A DNA stretch of 38,785 nucleotides from a virus. The position numbers were made by a program, and so were the translations under genes. The notes under the pieces are model-generated. The model ran no database searches. It was not told where the DNA came from and saw only the letters and a list, made by a program, of their open reading frames with translations. The DNA lies in the IMG/VR virus record IMGVR_UViG_3300043331_001044, positions 1 through 38,785 of that record; one strand, given 5' to 3'. Positions 8,661 to 17,480 of this stretch are shown here, piece after piece (within the stretch, counting starts at the first letter, position 1; every line of letters begins with the position of its first letter).

Positions 8661-9233
8661 ATGGCAAAGACCACGGGCGAAGTGCTGCTTGGTCCCGGCA
8701 CTATGTACACCGCCCCCGAGGGTGAGGCGTTTCCCGCCGACCCCACCACCGCGGTAGCCGGCAACTGGGAAGACATCGGCTACTCCGAGGACGGGTGGAA
8801 CATCGTCGCCGACCTGACGTACGAGTTCTTCACCCCCGCCGAGGAAGTCGACCCGATCGCGACCCTAAAGGCCGGCCAGGAGATGCACGTCCGCGGGGTG
8901 GCGGTGCAGTTCTCACTCGAGAACCTGCAGCTCGCTCTGGGCGGCGGCACGATCGCAACGGCCGTCGGTCCCCCGTCGACCAAGACGTACACGGCTCCGT
9001 CGACGACCGACTACGACACGTTCGCGGTGCTCTTCCGCACGAAGGCTCCCGAGCTTGCGGTAGGCGTCGACAACTTTCGCGACGTCAAGGTCCCGAAGGT
9101 CGTGTCCGCGTCGTCGATCGACATACCCCACACCAAGGGCGCCAACCCGTCCGCGATCGCACTCGACTTCAGGGCGCTGAAGCGCACGGGCGACGACCTC
9201 TTTGAGGTCACCGAAACCACGTTGGTGGCGTAG
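8661..9233 (+). CDS. Major tail (tube) protein
   Basis: A 190-aa protein from ATG 8661 after AGAAGGGA. The N-terminus GEVLLGPGTMYTAPEGEAFP followed by GNWEDIGYSEDGWNIVAD is typical of siphovirus tube proteins (an early 'LGxG' strand, then 'W...iG...dG'). The mid region FSLENLQLALGGGTI and the late DIPHTKGANPSAIALDFRAL strand complete the tube-protein beta-sandwich. Its position directly before the frameshifted chaperone pair is the canonical order. Confidence 0.82.
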   Translation: MAKTTGEVLLGPGTMYTAPEGEAFPADPTTAVAGNWEDIGYSEDGWNIVADLTYEFFTPAEEVDPIATLKAGQEMHVRGVAVQFSLENLQLALGGGTIATAVGPPSTKTYTAPSTTDYDTFAVLFRTKAPELAVGVDNFRDVKVPKVVSASSIDIPHTKGANPSAIALDFRALKRTGDDLFEVTETTLVA

Positions 9234-9532
9234 TGAACGTGAAGGACTACGACCAGGCCGTTGAGGAGGTAGACGACAAGTACTACGAGTTCCTCTTCGG
9301 CGGGGAGAAGTTCTCGGTACGCCTCAACCTCAACGGAGGCATGGTCCTCTCGTGGATGGAGGGAGCTACGTCCAACCGCTCGATGGTGGACCTGCTCAAG
9401 ATGATCTTCGGGGACGAGGACTACAAGCGTCTTAAGGATACGAGACGCCCGTGGTCCCAGTACGCGATGCTCATCAACGACATCTTCGAGCAGCTGGGCG
9501 GCCCGGGAAACCCGCAACCCAGTCCCTCCTGA
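9233..9532 (+). CDS. Tail assembly chaperone, short form (gpG-like)
   Basis: A 99-aa protein from GTG 9233, coupled to the tube gene stop (TAGTG). It is the zero-frame product of the frameshifted chaperone locus that coats the tape measure during tail building. It has a beta hairpin early (YEFLFGGEKFSVRLNLN) followed by helices (MVLSWMEGA, MVDLLKMIFGDEDYKRL). The frame ends at TGA 9530-9532, 21 bases past the slippery heptamer. Confidence 0.85.
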   Translation: MNVKDYDQAVEEVDDKYYEFLFGGEKFSVRLNLNGGMVLSWMEGATSNRSMVDLLKMIFGDEDYKRLKDTRRPWSQYAMLINDIFEQLGGPGNPQPSPS

Positions 9533-9882
9533 GGTTCCTCACCAGGTACCGAGGCATCCTCGGTACCTGGGCTGAGGTTGAAGCCTACTTCGCGGCCGAA
9601 TATGGGTTGGAGGTAAAGCAGGTGCTGGGTATGAGTTGGCGGCGCTTTCGCGTGCTCCTAGCGCGTGGGTTCGTCATCGACCCGCAGCACCCACTTACGG
9701 AAGCTCCGCAGATGCCGGGGATCACCCCCTCGGTGGAGAACGGCTTCAAGTCGATGGATCCTCGCTACGCCAAGTATGGTGGATTCGACTGGAACGCCGC
9801 CTTGGATAAGGCCGTCGGGCGCGAGACTCCGACCAACGTAGTACGCATGTCCTTAGACCAGATGCTGAAGGCTTCTCGCTGA
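9233..9882 (+). CDS. Tail assembly chaperone, -1 frameshift fusion (gpGT-like)
   Basis: Ribosomes that shift -1 on GGGAAAC (9505-9511) leave the short form after residue 93 (Gly-Asn) and read on as PATQSLLRFLTRYRG to TGA 9880-9882, giving about 216 aa. In the lambda paradigm the T part links the chaperone to the tail tube subunit. The added part includes LTRYRGILGTWAEVEAYFA, MSWRRFRVLLARGF and ends SLDQMLKASR. It has no good independent start, which supports expression by frameshift. The tape measure starts at 9882, overlapping the stop. Confidence 0.82.
9505..9511 (+). promoter_or_regulatory. -1 programmed frameshift slippery heptamer GGGAAAC
   Basis: In the zero frame the heptamer reads G GGA AAC, the exact X XXY YYZ arrangement. 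Both tRNAs can re-pair on GGG AAA, entering the frame that continues to 9882. It sits 21 bases before the zero-frame stop. Confidence 0.88.
9537..9577 (+). other. Strong hairpin downstream of the frameshift site
   Basis: CCAGGTACCGAGG (9542-9554) and CCTCGGTACCTGG (9558-9570) are perfectly complementary, a 13-bp stem with a 3-nt CAT loop. A further 5-bp stem, CCTCA (9537-9541) with TGAGG (9573-9577), extends it across a 2-nt GC bulge. It lies 30 nt past the slippery site and just after the zero-frame stop, in the coding sequence of the fusion form. Confidence 0.85.
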
Positions 9883-12800
9883 TGGCGTTCTCGATCGGCG
9901 ACGCGTTTCTCACGATCAACCCGCGGTTGGCCGCCAACTTCGGGGGCGTCGTCGCCACGCAGCTCAACGACACGATCGGCAACATCTCCGACAGGATCGG
10001 GAACATCGGGCGCGAGCTTTCCCTCAAGGTTACCTTGCCGATCGCGGCCGGCATCGGGGCAGGCGTTACCCAGTTCGCGGCACTGGATGCGAAGCTGCAG
10101 GAAACCGCGACTCTGTTCTCGGCAGTCGGCGATCGGGCAACCCGCTTCACCAGCGAGTTTCGCGCGGGAGTCTCTAGCGTCGCTGACGACGTCGGGCTCT
10201 TCGAGAGGGACATCGCGCCCGCCCTCTACCAGGCGATCTCCGCCGGTATCCCGAGAAACAACGTCTTCGAGTTTCTCGACGTCGCGGCGCGAGCCGCGGT
10301 CGGCGGCGTTACCGACATCCAGACGACTGTCAACGGCCTCACCACCGCGGTCAACGCGTTCGCGTCGCAGGGGTTGACGGCTGAGCACGCGGCGGACGTG
10401 CTTTTCCGCGGCGTTGCCCGCGGTAAAACTACCTTCGGGGAGCTGTCTCAGGAGATGGCGACGGCCGCGCCCCTCGCCGCCGCCGCCGGCGTGGCGTTCG
10501 AGGAGTTCGTGGCGATCATCGCGACGATGGCGCTGTCCGGTACCACGACCTCCGAGGCGATCACCCAGGTCCGAGCCGCGATCAACGGTCTCCTCCGACC
10601 TAGCGTGGAGATGGCGGCGATCATGGGGGAGGCCGGATTCGAGACGGCCGGGCTTGCGGTGCAGCAGATCGGCCTGCAGAAGACGCTCGGTCTGGTGGTC
10701 GAGGCGACGCAGGGGGAGACCGGCGAGCTCATCAAGCTCCTCGGCGGCGCGGAGGCCGCGAACGGCGCCCTGCAGATCACCGGCGACAACGCGGAGCGCT
10801 TCAACTCGATCTTCCGCGACACGTCCAACGCGACGGGTGCCGCGAGTGCCGCGTTCGAGACGATGTCGAAGACCGCGAGTCAGACGTTCAAGAACCTCTT
10901 CGTACAGTTCGACAGGTTCGCCTCGTCGGTCGGACAGATCGCCTTCACGGTCGTCGGTCCCCTCGTGCGGGGACTGACGAGCGTCGTCCGCGTCGTGAAC
11001 GACGTCGTCGACTCGGTCGCGCGTGGACCTGACGTCATCAAGGCACTCGTCGGCGGGTTCGTCGGACTCACCGCCGCGGTTGGTCCTATCCTGCTCATCG
11101 GCTCGAAGCTGCTCGCGCTGTTCGGCGTCAAGATGGCGGCGCAGTTAGCTACCGGTACGCGCGCGATGGGTACCCTCACCGCGGGCGCCCGGCTTCTCGG
11201 CGGCGGCCTGGCTCTCATGCTGGGCCGCGCGATCAGCATCGTCCCCGCGCTGTCGGGAGCGTCGACGGCGATGACCAACCTCGGTCGCCGAGGGCTGGCG
11301 CCCATGACCGCGCAGCTGGGGGGAGCTAGCCGCGCGTTCGGCGCCATCGGCGCGGCGCTGGCAGTCGGAGCACTCGGTCTGGAGGTCTACAACGACTGGC
11401 TGCACCGCACGATCGAGAACGCGAAGTTCGCGACGACGGGTGCCAAGACGCTGGCCGACTCCCTAGGTCTCGTGGTTAAACCGGCGGAGGCGCTGGAGGC
11501 GCTGTCCGAGCAGGAGATCAACCTCGACTTTCGCCTGACCAACTACGGCGTGGTAAAGCAACTGATCGAGGTGCGGGACGACCTCGTCGGGCTCGAGGAC
11601 CGAACGATCCTACTTACGTACCAGCTCATCCAGCTCGGCAACACACCCGAGGAGGCGATCGCGGCGGCGAAGCAGGCGTTTGAAAGCGCCAACCCCCAGA
11701 TCCCCTTCTCCCTCGTGCCGGAAGACATCAACGTCGACAGCGTTAGGGAGGCTATCCTCCGCGAGGCTGAACGCCTGCAGACCGAGATCGACCAGGCGCT
11801 CGGCGGGAACGCCGGAAGGCTCGACAACTTCTCGTCGTCGATCGTCGACTTCTTCAGTACTACCCGCAACGAGCTGAAGGGTGAGATCCAGCAGCTCGGC
11901 GAACTCGCCTCCACAGTATTTCGCGACCCCGAGCTGGGCGGGTTCGAGAACGCGCTGACGATCCTCAAGCAGTTGGAGGACCAGTTCGGAGCCGATAGCG
12001 AGGCCGTAGACGAGCTCAACGACGCGTTCCTCTACGGACTAATGGAGGGGAACGACGCGCTGAAGCTGACGACCGTCGGTTTCACCAGCGTCGACGAGGT
12101 CATCCGCGAGCTGCGGGAAAACCTAGTACTGACGGCTGACGAGATCGCGCTGCTCGAGGAGGCGGGTGTGCAGGCGGCGTCCGCGATCGGGCAGGCGGCT
12201 CCCGAGTTCACCCCCGAGCAGATCAAGGAGCAGGTCAACACGATCGCGAGCGCGATGGAGGAGCTCGACGAGACGATCCTCGGGGTACAGCAGCGCATCA
12301 ACCAGCGCCTCGTCGACATCACCGATGGCCTCGTCTCGCAGATCCCGTTCTGGGGTGAATACGCGGGAGCCGCTGAGCAGTCATCCCGCGACGTCATCGA
12401 GAGTCTCGACAGGTTCAACGCCGACCTCGTCGCGTGGGGTGAGCTGTCGCGGTCGCTGATCGGCGAGGTCCCCGAGGGACTTCGCGCCGAGCTAGAGAAG
12501 ATGCCGCTCGAGCAGAAGGCGTGGCTGACGCAGCTCGCGAACGAGGCGCCGGACAGGTTCGACGCGGTGATCGCGGCGTACGAGGATTCGTTCGCACTCG
12601 TGGAGGGGGAGGCGGTCAAGACGTGGCAGACGGAGCTGCCCGATCTGATCGCCGAGGGGAACGCGGAGATCGCGGCGAAGGCGAGGGAGCTGGAAGGCGA
12701 GTTCGGGAAGATCGGCACCAACGTCGCGAACCAGTGGCGTCGTCATTTCGAGACCGCGGCGGCAACGTGGGCCGACGCGGTCGCGCACTACGCGGGACGC

Positions 12801-13091
12801 GCGAGAAACGCGGCGCTTGCCGCGCTGCTTCTCACCGACGCACAGCTCCCCCCGGTCCCGACGCTGCCGCCGATTCCGACGTACCCGCAGCCGGTTGGTG
12901 GCGGCGGGCCGCCGGTGCGCTACACCTTGCCTTACCAGGGCGGCGGTGAGACGTCGATCGGCACGTCCTACACCTACAACTACGAGTACCACATCACCCC
13001 CGGACCGACGAGCAGCATCCAGCGCGAGGTTGAGAAGGTCGTGCAGGTGGCGCGCACCCAGGAGCTAGTGAACAGGATCCAACAGAATTGA
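9882..13091 (+). CDS. Tape measure protein
   Basis: A 1069-aa protein from ATG 9882, the longest gene here. It follows the chaperones and precedes the distal tail gene. Residues ~60-330 match the TP901-type core pattern (GVSSVADDVGLFERDIAPAL, then AISAGIPRNN, then GKTTFGELSQEMATAAPLAA). Hydrophobic segments around 388-410, 440-460 and 485-500 may be membrane-inserting during DNA entry. Long coiled-coil-like helices follow (~560-960), then a Pro-rich linker (PPVPTLPPIPTYPQP) and a C-terminal Tyr/Thr segment. At roughly 1.5 angstrom per residue (the ruler rule) the tail would be about 160 nm. No lytic motif was seen inside it. Confidence 0.92.
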   Translation: MAFSIGDAFLTINPRLAANFGGVVATQLNDTIGNISDRIGNIGRELSLKVTLPIAAGIGAGVTQFAALDAKLQETATLFSAVGDRATRFTSEFRAGVSSVADDVGLFERDIAPALYQAISAGIPRNNVFEFLDVAARAAVGGVTDIQTTVNGLTTAVNAFASQGLTAEHAADVLFRGVARGKTTFGELSQEMATAAPLAAAAGVAFEEFVAIIATMALSGTTTSEAITQVRAAINGLLRPSVEMAAIMGEAGFETAGLAVQQIGLQKTLGLVVEATQGETGELIKLLGGAEAANGALQITGDNAERFNSIFRDTSNATGAASAAFETMSKTASQTFKNLFVQFDRFASSVGQIAFTVVGPLVRGLTSVVRVVNDVVDSVARGPDVIKALVGGFVGLTAAVGPILLIGSKLLALFGVKMAAQLATGTRAMGTLTAGARLLGGGLALMLGRAISIVPALSGASTAMTNLGRRGLAPMTAQLGGASRAFGAIGAALAVGALGLEVYNDWLHRTIENAKFATTGAKTLADSLGLVVKPAEALEALSEQEINLDFRLTNYGVVKQLIEVRDDLVGLEDRTILLTYQLIQLGNTPEEAIAAAKQAFESANPQIPFSLVPEDINVDSVREAILREAERLQTEIDQALGGNAGRLDNFSSSIVDFFSTTRNELKGEIQQLGELASTVFRDPELGGFENALTILKQLEDQFGADSEAVDELNDAFLYGLMEGNDALKLTTVGFTSVDEVIRELRENLVLTADEIALLEEAGVQAASAIGQAAPEFTPEQIKEQVNTIASAMEELDETILGVQQRINQRLVDITDGLVSQIPFWGEYAGAAEQSSRDVIESLDRFNADLVAWGELSRSLIGEVPEGLRAELEKMPLEQKAWLTQLANEAPDRFDAVIAAYEDSFALVEGEAVKTWQTELPDLIAEGNAEIAAKARELEGEFGKIGTNVANQWRRHFETAAATWADAVAHYAGRARNAALAALLLTDAQLPPVPTLPPIPTYPQPVGGGGPPVRYTLPYQGGGETSIGTSYTYNYEYHITPGPTSSIQREVEKVVQVARTQELVNRIQQN

Positions 13092-13819
13092 GCACCGGCT
13101 GGTCGATCAACGCGCTGGACCTGCGGCAGGTCGGCTACAACCTCGAGTTCACCGACGGCTGGGACTCGATGCCCGAGGCGCGCAGCGCGCGCAATGAGCA
13201 CGGCTTCAGGCACGGTGAGCGTCGCGGCACGCGGGTGTTCTACCGGCCGCGCCCACTCATCCTCGCCCTGGCGCTCCTGGGGGTGGCCAACTCAGGTGAT
13301 CCACCCGGGTTGACGCGTGAGGAGTACTTCCAGCTTCACGTCGACGAGATCTTCGGGGCGCTCCACTCGCCCAACGCGCCGATCCAGGTGGTACGCACGA
13401 TCGCGGGCGTGGGACGGACAGCCCTCTGCGCGCTCGACGACGCTTTCACCGTGACGCACCGTTCGCCCGCGTCGCGGTCGATGGCGATTCGGCTCACGAT
13501 GATCAACCCGTTTTGGCTCGGGGCGTCGTTCAACCAGGCGGTGTCGACCGGCGACTTCAACAACCTCGGCAACGCGCCGATCAACGACATGAACATCGTC
13601 TTCGGCGGCGCCGGCTCGGTCCAGAATGCGGGCGACGTGGTGACCGCGACCGGGGCGTGCACCGTCAACCTGCGCGAGGACATGGTCCTGCAGGGTGGAG
13701 TGCCGGTCAACGGGCTGGTGACTTGCACGAGCCCGTGGATCCTTGAGCTGCAGCCGGGGCTCAATAGCCTGGTCGTGTCGGGGTCGGTGACCCTGCAGGG
13801 TAACTACCCCTACTTCTGA
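13088..13819 (+). CDS. Distal tail protein (Dit-like)
   Basis: A 243-aa protein. TTG 13088 overlaps the tape measure stop (TTGA) and gives MSTGWSINALDLRQVGYNLE, a normal start for Dit proteins ('W.ing.dl...gy.v'). The next part, RGTRVFYRPRPLILALALLG and VDEIFGALHSPNAPIQVVRT, corresponds to the N-terminal hub domain. The C-terminal beta domain is Gly/Val-rich with LELQPGLNSLVVSGSVTLQG, a common closing motif of Dit-like proteins. It forms the ring connecting tube and baseplate. Confidence 0.78.
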   Translation: MSTGWSINALDLRQVGYNLEFTDGWDSMPEARSARNEHGFRHGERRGTRVFYRPRPLILALALLGVANSGDPPGLTREEYFQLHVDEIFGALHSPNAPIQVVRTIAGVGRTALCALDDAFTVTHRSPASRSMAIRLTMINPFWLGASFNQAVSTGDFNNLGNAPINDMNIVFGGAGSVQNAGDVVTATGACTVNLREDMVLQGGVPVNGLVTCTSPWILELQPGLNSLVVSGSVTLQGNYPYF

Positions 13820-16521
13820 TGCCCGATCCCTACACGGACTGCCGGCTCGAGGCGTGGACCCTCCCCTCCTCGGGGGCCCTCACCCAGGTTATCGACCTGC
13901 CGATCCCATACTCGCTGCTGACCTACGAGCAGAAGCTTCGCGGGGTAACGACCGGGCGGTTCGAGGTCAGCGGACTCTACGAGAAGCTGAACCTCATCTG
14001 CGACCCTGAGAACGAGGTCGAGTGCCTGATGCGGGTGTTCGAGCGCAACCCCTGGACCGACACGTGGCACAACGTGCAGTCGTTCATCTCCCGCTTCGTG
14101 GATGACGAGTACCAGGTCAACAACGACGCTGTGATCAGCGGCCCCGACATCAAAGACGAGCTCGACCACTACCTAGTCTATCCGTTCGACTGGGCGACCT
14201 ACGACACCGGCGAGGGGTCATCCGTCACGGGCATCTCGACGTTCCTCGACACGATCTACGGCGGGCAGAACCTACTCGAGAACCCCGGCTTCGAGGACGG
14301 CGGGTTCAACAATACGACGATCGGCATATCCACCAACGCGGAGACGGGCACGTTCACGCTCACGTTTGATGGGCAGACCACGGGGGCGATCGACGTCGAG
14401 GACGCGCGCGACGACCCGGACGTGATCAAGTCGGCGCTCGAGGCGCTCAGCAACATCGTCGGGGTGGACGTCCGCGGGTCGGGCACCGTCAACTCCGACC
14501 CGTGGATGGTCGAGATCGTCGACCCCGGCCAGCAGCTCAACAACCTCTTCACCTTCGATACCACCAATCTCAACCCGCCGGCGGGGATCACGCTGGTGTT
14601 CAACGTCGTCTACAAGTTCCCGACTGGCGGGACCGCCCGACCCGACCCGTGGACGCGGTCAACCGACATGAACACGGGCGCGGTCTACGGCGGCTACACC
14701 GCCTTCGACGTCGGGTCGGTGGCGCTGTACGGGGACCCGGCGCGCTCGGGTGACCGCGCGCTGGGGATCGACCCGGCTCCGGGGACGAGCTACTCCGGCG
14801 CGCAGCAGATCGTGGACGTCGACGGGCGGGGGGTGTACTACGCCTCGGCGTGGATCTGGGCGTTCAGCGCCAACCAGACGTACCGCCTCGTCATCCGCGA
14901 CCTGAACGAGGTCGAGATCGCGCGGGCTGAGATCACCCCCGCGGCGCAGACGTGGACCCAGGTGGAGATCCCGGCGGTGGCGATCCCCGCGCACGTGAGC
15001 CGCGTCGTCTTCCGCGTCGCCACCATCACCCCCGGTGCGCCGACCGACCTGCCCGCGTTCTGGATCGACGACGCTGAGTTTGCCCCGGGACTCGAGCGCA
15101 CGACGATCGGTCAGATCTTCCTGAACCTGAAGACCACGGCGACCGCGGAGGCGCGCGCGCTCGCGGGGTGGCTCGACTTCGACTTCACCGGGACCCAGGA
15201 CTCGAGTGCCGCCGACTGGGATCGCGACGACGTAACGGTGCTCATCCCGCTGGGGGCGACGTGGCTCAACGTCGTCGAGATCGCAGAACGGCGTGGGTAC
15301 GAGGTCGTGCTCGTGCACAATGCCGGCGACGACCGCTACAAGCTTCGCATGTACAACCCCGGTGCCGCGGGCACCCATCGCGAGGCGGACAGCTACCCGG
15401 TGTTCTCGGTGCCCGCGGTCTCGAACGCGCAGGTGCGAAAGCAGAACCCGCGCGCCAACGTCGTACTGGCCGAGGGGCCCGGCGGCCTGGTGGTCGAGGT
15501 GGTCGACCCGGCGTCGACTCTCCCACGCCGCGAGTCGTTCATCTACGTGGACGAGGCGCTCGATGCGGCCGATCTACTTGCGGCGGCTGAGCACGAGATG
15601 GCGAAGATCCAGGCGGAGCGCTACTCGGTAAAGATCCTTGAGACGTACGTGTCGGTGGGCGAGGGGCTGGACTGCCAAGTGGGGGACACCGTCCACCACG
15701 ACCTGCCCCCGAAATTACCTCCGATGGACCTGCGCGTCGTCACGGCACAGACGACGTGGTCGACTGAGAGCCTCAAGCCCACACGCACGATCGACACCGG
15801 CAAGGAGGTGTTCCGCGAGGAGCGTGGCGGCACGACGTCGTCCGCAACGTCCGAGGCGGTCAATTACCTACTCAGGCAGCTGCGCAAGCCGAAGCGGCGC
15901 GAGGTCGCGGCGGCGCCGGTCGTTGCCGGCGGCCCCTCGGACATCAGCCGGCCGGCGATCCTCTACCCGGAGCCGATCACGTCGGAGTTTACGACCTGGA
16001 CCTTTGACGGGGGCGACGTCTTCTGGGAGATCGTGCACGATCCGGACAAGATCCTGCAGCCGTTCGGGGCGCACACCGACGAGGTCGCATTCGTGGAGCC
16101 GGGGCTGTACCTGATCGAGTACCAGCTTCACTTCAACTACGAGGTCGCCAACACAGGCTGGGCCCAGTGGGAGATCCTGTCCGACCTGTGGACGTCGGGG
16201 GTCGGCGTCTACGGGGTGCGCCGGCCCTGGCAGGGCGACGTCATCTTTACGGTCAGCGCCAACGACAACTTCGGCATTGGCGAGGCCCTGGTTTTTGGAA
16301 CCCACACCGTCGAGGTCAAGTACCCAGAGACCGACGTCTACATCCTGATCTGGCAGATCTGGGACTGGTGGCCGCAGACCCCGGGCGACCCGGTCGACCA
16401 TTTCGCTGACCAGGACGATGTCAGCCTCTTCGGCAACCACAGTGACTTCTCGTGGACCTGGCTCAAGGTCACCCGCCTCACCCGCAAGAGCAGCGAGTGG
16501 GAGGGGATCCCGATCCCGTGA
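13819..16521 (+). CDS. Tail tip/minor tail protein (Gp37-like) with nested carbohydrate-binding-like domain
   Basis: A 900-aa protein from ATG 13819, overlapping the Dit stop by one base. The first ~130 residues and ~430-680 form the hub-like part seen in Gp37-like tail proteins of actinophages (YEQKLRGVTTGRFEVSG; ISGPDIKDELDHYLV; VLAEGPGGLVVEVVDPASTL). Between them, NLLENPGFEDGGF (151-163) and 275-421 (SGDRALGI ... AFWIDDAEF) form a jelly-roll like a CBM_4_9 module. A second beta domain (~175-262, GTFTLTFDGQTTGAI ... ALEALSNIVGVDVRGSG) is inserted into it. The C-terminal ~200 residues are Trp-rich (WQIWDWWP), likely a receptor-contact head. Receptor binding is inferred. Confidence 0.7.
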   Translation: MPDPYTDCRLEAWTLPSSGALTQVIDLPIPYSLLTYEQKLRGVTTGRFEVSGLYEKLNLICDPENEVECLMRVFERNPWTDTWHNVQSFISRFVDDEYQVNNDAVISGPDIKDELDHYLVYPFDWATYDTGEGSSVTGISTFLDTIYGGQNLLENPGFEDGGFNNTTIGISTNAETGTFTLTFDGQTTGAIDVEDARDDPDVIKSALEALSNIVGVDVRGSGTVNSDPWMVEIVDPGQQLNNLFTFDTTNLNPPAGITLVFNVVYKFPTGGTARPDPWTRSTDMNTGAVYGGYTAFDVGSVALYGDPARSGDRALGIDPAPGTSYSGAQQIVDVDGRGVYYASAWIWAFSANQTYRLVIRDLNEVEIARAEITPAAQTWTQVEIPAVAIPAHVSRVVFRVATITPGAPTDLPAFWIDDAEFAPGLERTTIGQIFLNLKTTATAEARALAGWLDFDFTGTQDSSAADWDRDDVTVLIPLGATWLNVVEIAERRGYEVVLVHNAGDDRYKLRMYNPGAAGTHREADSYPVFSVPAVSNAQVRKQNPRANVVLAEGPGGLVVEVVDPASTLPRRESFIYVDEALDAADLLAAAEHEMAKIQAERYSVKILETYVSVGEGLDCQVGDTVHHDLPPKLPPMDLRVVTAQTTWSTESLKPTRTIDTGKEVFREERGGTTSSATSEAVNYLLRQLRKPKRREVAAAPVVAGGPSDISRPAILYPEPITSEFTTWTFDGGDVFWEIVHDPDKILQPFGAHTDEVAFVEPGLYLIEYQLHFNYEVANTGWAQWEILSDLWTSGVGVYGVRRPWQGDVIFTVSANDNFGIGEALVFGTHTVEVKYPETDVYILIWQIWDWWPQTPGDPVDHFADQDDVSLFGNHSDFSWTWLKVTRLTRKSSEWEGIPIP

Positions 16522-16523
16522 GA

Positions 16524-16529
16524 TAGGAT
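16524..16529 (+). promoter_or_regulatory. TAGGAT -10 box, likely leaderless start
   Basis: TAGGAT lies exactly 6 nt before ATG 16536, the same spacing as at 7051/7063 and at 37988/37981. No -35 box and no ribosome-binding site are visible. Confidence 0.45.
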
Positions 16530-16535
16530 GTCACC

Positions 16536-16760
16536 ATGACCCCTAAGCAGCTTGGCAGGTTCATCGACGAGCTCATCGACGTGCGCGATCGGTTCGAGGC
16601 AGCGATTGAGCAGGGGGTACCGAATGAGTTGGCGCTAGTGACGCACCGGATGCGGCTGTGGCTGCGTCGGATCGAGGACGACGCCGGACGCAGGCTCCCC
16701 GACGAGGTGGTGATCCGGGGTCGCAGACCGGCCCGCGCCCGACCGCGGGCGCCGGTGTAG
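16536..16760 (+). CDS. Small helical hypothetical protein
   Basis: A 74-aa protein from ATG 16536. It is helical and charged (GRFIDELIDVRDRFEAAIEQ, ALVTHRMRLWLRRIEDD), with an Arg/Pro-rich tail (RGRRPARARPRAPV). The family is not recognised. It follows the tail tip gene and precedes the lysis region. It seems to be started by a -10 box 6 nt upstream rather than by a ribosome-binding site. Confidence 0.55.
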   Translation: MTPKQLGRFIDELIDVRDRFEAAIEQGVPNELALVTHRMRLWLRRIEDDAGRRLPDEVVIRGRRPARARPRAPV

Positions 16761-16836
16761 GGTGCTAATACCGCCGCGATCCTCGCGCGGCAGACGGTGA
16801 CCGTCGCGATCTCGTGGCCGCACGGTTACGGAATCT

Positions 16837-16865
16837 TTGACGACCCTCCCCTGCGATCCTAGGGT
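16837..16865 (+). promoter_or_regulatory. Sigma-70-type promoter before the lysis genes
   Basis: TTGACG (16837-16842), a 17-nt spacer, then TAGGGT (16860-16865). It lies in the 132-nt gap 16761-16892. Transcription would begin near 16872, just before GAGGAGG (16882-16888) and ATG 16893. The rest of the gap shows only small GC-rich inverted repeats, such as CGCG ATCCT CGCG near 16775 and ACGGTGACCGT near 16794. Confidence 0.68.
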
Positions 16866-16892
16866 TCCCAGCTTAACCGCCGAGGAGGTTAC

Positions 16893-17456
16893 ATGCGAAG
16901 GATCGCAGTACTCGCGATCGTCCTCGGGTTAGCGCTGCCGGCGCAGGCCCATACCAAGCAGGAGCTTTACGAGTGGCACGAGTCGTGGAAGGCCCGGGTC
17001 GCCGAGGCGGGGTACGTCTTTAGCGTCCCACTGGCGGAGGAATACGCCGACATGGTGGCAAGACACCCGTGTCGGATCGCGTACTGCCCCCCTGCGAGAC
17101 GCTCAGAGACCCGTGGCGTGACGGTCCAGGTGTCTTCCGTACAAGTATCCAGGACCTCGGGAGTCGAGCAGTGGCGCGGACTCGTGGCCGCCTACTGGCC
17201 GGCCGAGCTCGTGGAGTGGGCACTGCGGATCATCGCCTGCGAGTCTAAGGGTGACCCGTGGGCTAAGAACGACTACTCGAGCGCCGCCGGGCTGTTCCAG
17301 TTTCTGCAGGATACCTGGGACCGCGGCCCCGCCCCCGCCCTCGGGCTGGGTTCCTACGCCAGCGGAGCCGTCTACGATCCCGCGTCGAACGTCAGGGCGG
17401 CGGCGTGGCTCTACGCCAACTGGGGCGGCACGAGCCAGTGGACCTGTAAGGCGTAA
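16893..17456 (+). CDS. Secreted transglycosylase/lysozyme-like protein
   Basis: A 187-aa protein from ATG 16893 behind GAGGAGG. It has a classic signal peptide (MRRIAVLAIVLGLALPAQA, cleavage likely after residue 19). The C-terminal half is a lysozyme-fold SLT/Rpf-like domain: Glu117 in IIACES is the likely catalytic acid, followed by AAGLFQFLQDTWDRG and the ending VRAAAWLYANWGGTSQWTC. Cys60/Cys65 and Cys116/Cys185 could form disulphides outside the membrane. It would cut peptidoglycan glycan strands, in lysis or cell-wall entry. It has its own promoter. Confidence 0.78.
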   Translation: MRRIAVLAIVLGLALPAQAHTKQELYEWHESWKARVAEAGYVFSVPLAEEYADMVARHPCRIAYCPPARRSETRGVTVQVSSVQVSRTSGVEQWRGLVAAYWPAELVEWALRIIACESKGDPWAKNDYSSAAGLFQFLQDTWDRGPAPALGLGSYASGAVYDPASNVRAAAWLYANWGGTSQWTCKA

Positions 17457-17466
17457 CCCTCACGGT

Positions 17467-17472
17467 TAGGAT
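17467..17472 (+). promoter_or_regulatory. TAGGAT -10 box before holin-like gene
   Basis: TAGGAT ends 8 nt before GTG 17481. The GGAGG in between leaves only 2 nt to the start codon, too close for normal ribosome binding, so a leaderless transcript is an alternative. No clear -35. Confidence 0.35.
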
Positions 17473-17480
17473 AGGAGGGC

